Source: BACL27 sp947488385 (GTDB lineage Bacteria; Actinomycetota; Acidimicrobiia; Acidimicrobiales; Ilumatobacteraceae). Taken from it: a stretch of 64,000 bases of DNA. Below, piece after piece: positions 60,358 through 64,000 of the stretch. The notes beneath the pieces were generated by a model. It was not told the DNA's origin and searched no databases. It saw only the letters and a list, made by a program, of their open reading frames with translations. The stretch spans positions 62,001-126,000 of the forward strand of contig CAXNMJ010000005.1 of NCBI GenBank assembly GCA_964203655.1, written 5' to 3'. Position 1 is the first letter of the stretch. Each line of letters starts with the position of its first letter. Made by a program: the position numbers and the translations under genes.

Positions 60358-61518
60358 GTGGTGAATGAGTATCGCGAGCAGTTCAGTCTTGACCCGCGAG
60401 TTGCATATTTAAATCACGGATCATTTGGTTCGGTGCCAAAAATCGTCGCTCAGGCTCAGCGCGAGTTTCAAATGCTCGAAGAGAGCAATCCCAATTTATT
60501 TTTTCGCACTACCCTGCCCAAGTTGCACGATGAAGCGCGCGCGTTCGTTGCCGAATGGCTCGGCACAACACCAGAACTTTTCGCGTTCGTGCCCAATGCA
60601 TCGCAAGGCGTGATCACCGCCGCGAGTGCGCTAGTTACAAAACCGCGATCACAAATCGTCGCCACCAGCCTCGGCTACGGCGGCGTATTAAACGGACTGG
60701 CCGAAATCGCCCGCCGCACACAAAGCACTTTGCGAATCGCCGAAATTGATTTCGCAAGTGGCGCGCAGACCGCAGACGAAATCGCCGACAGCGTCTTTGC
60801 CGCACTGACAAATGAAACAACTCTCGTCGTGCTCGACCAAATCACATCTGAAACTGCGCTGCTTTTGCCCATCGATCAAATTGTTCGCACGATTCGTCGT
60901 GTTGCGCCAAACGCTCGCGTCGTGATCGACGCCGCGCACGCGCCCGGCATGTTGACGCCCGCATTGCCCGCAGACTTTGATGTTTGGGTCGGCAACTTTC
61001 ATAAGTGGATATGCGCTCCGCGCGCCTCTGCCGGCCTTGTTTGTCGCACGAGTGAAATTGCGAGCCAAATGACACCACTCGCGCCTTCGTGGGATTTCGA
61101 AGCAGGGTTTCCGAAATCGTTTTTCTCTCAAGGCACCGACGACTATTCGAGCTATCTAGCGACACCGCACGCAATTAGATTTTGCGAATCAATTGGTGTT
61201 GACAAGCTTGATGCGCATAATCGTGAAGTTCTGAACGATGCTGCAACGATGTTGCAAAATCACTGGGGCACCGAAACAGTTGTGCCAGTCGAAATTTCTA
61301 GCCCGTGGATGCGCCTAGTTCAACTTCCGCTAAAAAAACAGTTATCAAAGCCCGAGTGCGATGCACTGACTCTAAAAATCAGCCAAGAACTGAAAATCGA
61401 AACAGTGATCGTGCCACCAGGCGACGCAACTTATGTTCGGCTTTCGGCATTCATTTATAACGAACCAGCCGATTACGAAAAACTCAAACAAGTTCCTGAT
61501 TTGGTCAGCAAACTTTAA
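60358..61518 (+). CDS. class V aminotransferase-fold PLP enzyme (isopenicillin-N-epimerase / EgtE-like)
   Basis: A 386-residue fold-type I PLP protein. YLNHGSFGSVPKIVAQAQ at the start is typical of the CefD/EgtE-like branch. The PLP-binding Lys is in VGNFHKWICAPRASAGLV, and VVIDAAHAPGM carries the Asp that contacts the pyridine nitrogen. Candidate reactions are cysteine-sulfoxide or ergothioneine-type lyase and epimerase activity; no egtB or egtD is present nearby, so the assignment stays general. Tandem GTG codons at 60358 and 60361. Confidence 0.85.
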   Translation: MVNEYREQFSLDPRVAYLNHGSFGSVPKIVAQAQREFQMLEESNPNLFFRTTLPKLHDEARAFVAEWLGTTPELFAFVPNASQGVITAASALVTKPRSQIVATSLGYGGVLNGLAEIARRTQSTLRIAEIDFASGAQTADEIADSVFAALTNETTLVVLDQITSETALLLPIDQIVRTIRRVAPNARVVIDAAHAPGMLTPALPADFDVWVGNFHKWICAPRASAGLVCRTSEIASQMTPLAPSWDFEAGFPKSFFSQGTDDYSSYLATPHAIRFCESIGVDKLDAHNREVLNDAATMLQNHWGTETVVPVEISSPWMRLVQLPLKKQLSKPECDALTLKISQELKIETVIVPPGDATYVRLSAFIYNEPADYEKLKQVPDLVSKL

Positions 61519-61520
61519 CC

Positions 61521-62339
61521 ATGGCTAGACCACCAGTCATCGTCGGCGACTATAAATATTCGGGCACAGACGCGCACCGCACATTGCTGAGTGTCGGTTC
61601 GCTGTGGCGTCATCACCTTCACGACGTCGTGCGTGACCCAAGTCGAGTCGCCACAGTCGGCGCTGACCTTGCACAAAGTCTTGAGTCGCTCACAGGGCTT
61701 CGCAGCGACAAAAATCCCGACCACGAACTTGGCGCGAGGCTCGAACAACTTGGCGAGTCGGCGGCATCCAAGATCGACGAAATTGATCCGCAGAAACTTG
61801 CAACTTGGCTCGGCAACTTGTGGCCAACATTTGCCAAACTTCACGAACCAGCAAACCTTGATGCCACAACAACACAGACCAAAAATGTCGGCACGATCGT
61901 CGGCATTCAAGTTTCAACCAACAGCGTGCCAAAAACATCGATCGCACGCGGCCAGGTAAATTTCGACGGCCTAGATGGCGACCGTCAAATGGCTCGCACG
62001 CACCACGGTCGCCCATGGCAAGCACTTTGCATCTGGAGCGACGAGGTGATCAATCAACACGCCAGTGCAGGTCACCCGATCGCACGCGGCAGTGCGGGCG
62101 AAAACATCACGGTCAGCAAACTCGACTGGTCAAAAGTTCGCCCTGGCGCGACACTCGAGTTCGGCTCGGTGAGAACACAAATTACGGGATACGCGATTCC
62201 GTGCAAGAAAAATGCACGCTGGTTCAGCGACGGCGATTACCAACGCCTGTCACACGAACTTGGTGCGGTGAGTCGCGTTTACTGTTTAGTCACTCAGCCT
62301 GGCATTGTCAGTGTCGGCGACACCGCTATTTGTAGGTAA
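61521..62339 (+). CDS. MOSC-domain protein with an extra N-terminal domain
   Basis: A 272-residue protein. Residues ~125-272 are a MOSC domain: VGTIVGIQVSTNSVPKTS, VNFDGLDGDRQMARTHHGRP, QALCIWSDEVI, RGSAGENITV and the conserved Cys in YAIPCKKN. MOSC domains bind molybdenum or move sulfur to it. The first ~110 residues (DYKYSGTDAHRTLLSVG, HDVVRDPSRVATVGADLA) are a helical region that I do not recognise. Starts two bases after the PLP enzyme gene, so they may act together. Its end overlaps the lipoprotein gene on the other strand by 46 bases. Confidence 0.83.
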   Translation: MARPPVIVGDYKYSGTDAHRTLLSVGSLWRHHLHDVVRDPSRVATVGADLAQSLESLTGLRSDKNPDHELGARLEQLGESAASKIDEIDPQKLATWLGNLWPTFAKLHEPANLDATTTQTKNVGTIVGIQVSTNSVPKTSIARGQVNFDGLDGDRQMARTHHGRPWQALCIWSDEVINQHASAGHPIARGSAGENITVSKLDWSKVRPGATLEFGSVRTQITGYAIPCKKNARWFSDGDYQRLSHELGAVSRVYCLVTQPGIVSVGDTAICR

Positions 62340-62779
62340 CTAACAAGTCGCAGCAGTCGACACCAGCCAACGTTGAGCTCAACGATTAGCGCATCGCGAG
62401 TCTCGAGATCTGCAACACCCATTGTCCACGTATCGCCACACAAGATCGGCGTATCTGCCCATGTTTGTGCGCCGCCAGTTGCGCCAAGCAGTGAAAGTGC
62501 TTCTTTGCTCGCAATTTCTTTTTCAGCCGCAGTTAAGTAGACATCAAACTTCACGTTTCGTCCATCGCGTTTACATTGCCATGAATTTTTATTATCAGAC
62601 GGAGATTTTGCGTCAAGTGATGACAACGGCTCGCATACGACTTTGGCAATCTCGCCAGCGACACCAGTGGCGCCAGCCAATTCAATCAATTCTGAGACTT
62701 CAGCATCGTTCATAGACGCGTCGCCACCACCGCACGAAACAATGACGAGTAGAGACAATAAAGCGATAAATTTTTTCAT
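62294..62779 (-). CDS. small putative lipoprotein starting directly at the tRNA-Glu 3' end
   Basis: A 161-residue protein with signal peptide MKKFIALLSLLVIVSC; the lipobox ends at Cys16 and is followed by GGGDASMNDAEVSELIELAG. The mature part has several Cys (VVCEPLSS, WQCKRDGR, PILCGDTW, WCRL) and resembles no family I can name. The ATG at 62779 immediately follows the encoded CCA of tRNA-Glu, and the only ribosome-binding sequence, GGGAG, is part of the tRNA acceptor stem. Its 3' end overlaps the MOSC gene convergently. Confidence 0.72.
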   Translation of the reverse strand: MKKFIALLSLLVIVSCGGGDASMNDAEVSELIELAGATGVAGEIAKVVCEPLSSLDAKSPSDNKNSWQCKRDGRNVKFDVYLTAAEKEIASKEALSLLGATGGAQTWADTPILCGDTWTMGVADLETRDALIVELNVGWCRLLRLVSYLQIAVSPTLTMPG

Positions 62780-62855
62780 TGGCACTCCCAACGGGATTTG
62801 AACCCGTGCCGCCACCTTGAGAGGGTGGTGTCCTAGGCCGCTAGACGATGGGAGC
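62780..62855 (-). tRNA. tRNA-Glu (anticodon CTC), CCA encoded
   Basis: On the minus strand the acceptor arms GCTCCCA and TGGGAGT pair with one G-T at the end, followed by discriminator G and CCA. The anticodon stem CCACC/GGTGG encloses CTCTCAA with anticodon CTC, reading GAG. The T arm GTTCAAATC is normal. Confidence 0.94.
62785..62789 (-). promoter_or_regulatory. Shine-Dalgarno GGGAG inside the tRNA-Glu acceptor stem
   Basis: GGGAG lies five bases before ATG 62779 and is the 3' strand of the tRNA acceptor helix. In the folded tRNA it is paired. Confidence 0.5.
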
Positions 62856-62883
62856 AAGTAGCCCTCTCACGCTATCTGTCGAA

Positions 62884-64000
62884 TCAGATTGCCAACCAAA
62901 TGTTGAGCACAACTAGAACGCCAATTATTAGCAGCGCTGTGCCGAGCAGTTTGGTGACGATAGTTGAAGGCCATGGTCGGCTCGAACGCGCGAACCAGCC
63001 GACAGCACCGAGTGCAAGACCAGGTATACCCAACAATACGAAACCGAATTTGATCATGTCGGCGGGGTTATCGACTTGTGCGGCGACTAAACCTCCCCAC
63101 CATTTGGCAACGAACAGCATCAACACAACTTTGAAAATGCCGCGCGGCAAGTATCTGTGCACCGGTTTCAAGTCAGGCAGTTTGTCGGCGCCAAGCCCAA
63201 CAAGTTTCGGCACCAAATAAAGCACGCCACCAAGCCACAACGCCCAGTTGTTACCGATGAACACAACGGCGACAAAGACGAACACAAAAGACCGCAAGAT
63301 CGACGAAATGATTTGTTGACTGTTCGACGGCGCCGGCAGATCGTCGTTTTCAATTTCTGAAAGCCTGATCGGCGTGGCGACACGGGCGACGTTTTCAAGC
63401 AGCCACCGCACCACGAGCGCAATCAGCGCAACAATTCGCACTGTGTTTACTTCGTCAGAATATTCTGGTTTGAAACCTGTAAGTGCAGGCAACGCAGAAA
63501 ACATCGCGCCCGCCGCCCAGGCACCGAACAACGCGATCAGCACGACATCGACTGCTCGGTTCCAGATGTCATCACTATCTTTGTCAAGCCGTCTAAACGG
63601 TCTCATTGCCGACGCTGCGAGCGGCACAGCAAACATGAACACGGCAAGACCAAGCAACCCACGAATCGAATCGCTTGAACTAATTCCTCCGCCAAATGCC
63701 ACGACGATCGCGAAAGCACCGAATGCGACGAACCCGGCCGTCGCATCAATAACGCCGATGGTCATCAGCACCAAACAGATTGTCAACGACGGCATCACTA
63801 CGTCTGACGAAGTATCTATCGCCGCAGCTACGCCTGCAACAATTCCGAAAATTGGCGCAATGAACCAAAGCGCACCCAACAGCGACCGCAAATAGCTTGC
63901 GTCGGCAATCAATCGAGCCAGCATCGGCGACACTTGTGTTGTCCACCGTGGCGCGTTAAAGAAGAAGTGATCAACCAACTTGATTCGCGGTGGTTTGATG
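62884..64000 (-). CDS. multi-pass membrane protein, 5' end beyond the window
   Basis: The frame is open through position 64000, so the N-terminus is probably missing. At least 372 residues, with about nine or ten hydrophobic spans (for example LLGALWFIAPIFGIVAGVAA, LTICLVLMTIGVIDATAGFV, FVFVAVVFIGNNWALWLGGV, LLGTALLIIGVLVVLNIWL). A short soluble stretch, RKPPRIKLVDHFFFNAPRW-like, lies at the visible start. No transporter or enzyme motif was recognised. It ends 28 bases before tRNA-Glu. Function unknown. Confidence 0.7.
   Translation of the reverse strand, partial: IKPPRIKLVDHFFFNAPRWTTQVSPMLARLIADASYLRSLLGALWFIAPIFGIVAGVAAAIDTSSDVVMPSLTICLVLMTIGVIDATAGFVAFGAFAIVVAFGGGISSSDSIRGLLGLAVFMFAVPLAASAMRPFRRLDKDSDDIWNRAVDVVLIALFGAWAAGAMFSALPALTGFKPEYSDEVNTVRIVALIALVVRWLLENVARVATPIRLSEIENDDLPAPSNSQQIISSILRSFVFVFVAVVFIGNNWALWLGGVLYLVPKLVGLGADKLPDLKPVHRYLPRGIFKVVLMLFVAKWWGGLVAAQVDNPADMIKFGFVLLGIPGLALGAVGWFARSSRPWPSTIVTKLLGTALLIIGVLVVLNIWLAI

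Overview
The window reads as one contiguous piece of an actinobacterial chromosome. The best guess is an uncultivated aquatic Acidimicrobiia (Ilumatobacter / acIV-like). The support is indirect. Two gene blocks match the order known from Mycobacterium: metG-tatD-[rpfB slot]-rsmA-ispE, then glmU-prs-rplY-pth-mfd-mazG-eno-ftsB-like-DUF501-ppx; and separately galU-moeA-sepX/glpR with fmdB next to galU. There is also an Actinobacteria-type bS22 micro-ORF, many GTG starts without a Shine-Dalgarno, and base composition near half GC by eye, which is low for the phylum. No phage, insertion sequence, CRISPR array or rRNA was seen.

Layout. 0-2 kb: sufB, a four-cysteine small gene and the start of sufD, all on the minus strand. 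2-8.8 kb: ychF, DUF192, rsmI, metG, tatD, a secreted RlpA-like barrel protein where mycobacteria carry rpfB, rsmA and ispE. 8.8-20.2 kb: bS22, tRNA-Gln, a shortened glmU, prs, rplY, pth, mfd, a PpiC lipoprotein, a tetrapyrrole-methylase/MazG fusion, eno and an FtsB/DivIC-like gene. 20.3-36.8 kb: a block that separates the FtsB-like gene from DUF501-ppx. It holds two form II CoxL-type molybdenum hydroxylase large subunits, one CoxS and one CoxM, MoxR/CoxD, CoxE, two XdhC-family genes and a MobA/MocA-like nucleotidyltransferase. It also holds an ABC-2 exporter, an amine-oxidase-like flavoprotein, an SDR, a Dabb protein, an NlpC/P60 hydrolase with a riboswitch-like leader and an XRE regulator. 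36.8-43.5 kb: DUF501, ppx/gppA, an acetyltransferase, a crotonase-fold protein, a PfkB kinase and an acyl-CoA synthetase. 43.6-51.4 kb: a sepX/glpR-like gene, moaC, moaA, moeA, a glycolipid-binding-family protein, a serine hydrolase, galU, a cysteine-less FmdB protein, a SAF-domain protein and uppP. 51.4-64 kb: tldE and tldD, a broken PAP2 gene and broken dxs, hisN, coxG, a D-aminoacylase-type amidohydrolase, a class V aminotransferase, a MOSC protein, a lipoprotein, tRNA-Glu and a membrane protein cut by the window edge.

The molybdenum genes form a set: cofactor synthesis (moaA, moaC, moeA), tailoring and insertion (MocA-like, XdhC, CoxD/E, CoxG, possibly MOSC) and the apoenzymes (CoxL/S/M). 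The large-subunit motif is AYRGAGR, so the substrate is probably not carbon monoxide.

Two sequence-level patterns deserve attention. First, many operon-leading genes have a TANNNT-like hexamer exactly 6-7 bases before the start codon, which suggests widespread leaderless transcription. Second, several genes need a single-base correction to read through, with a dense cluster of such breaks at 54.2-56.0 kb. This looks more like local sequence error than gene decay, but that cannot be settled from the sequence alone.
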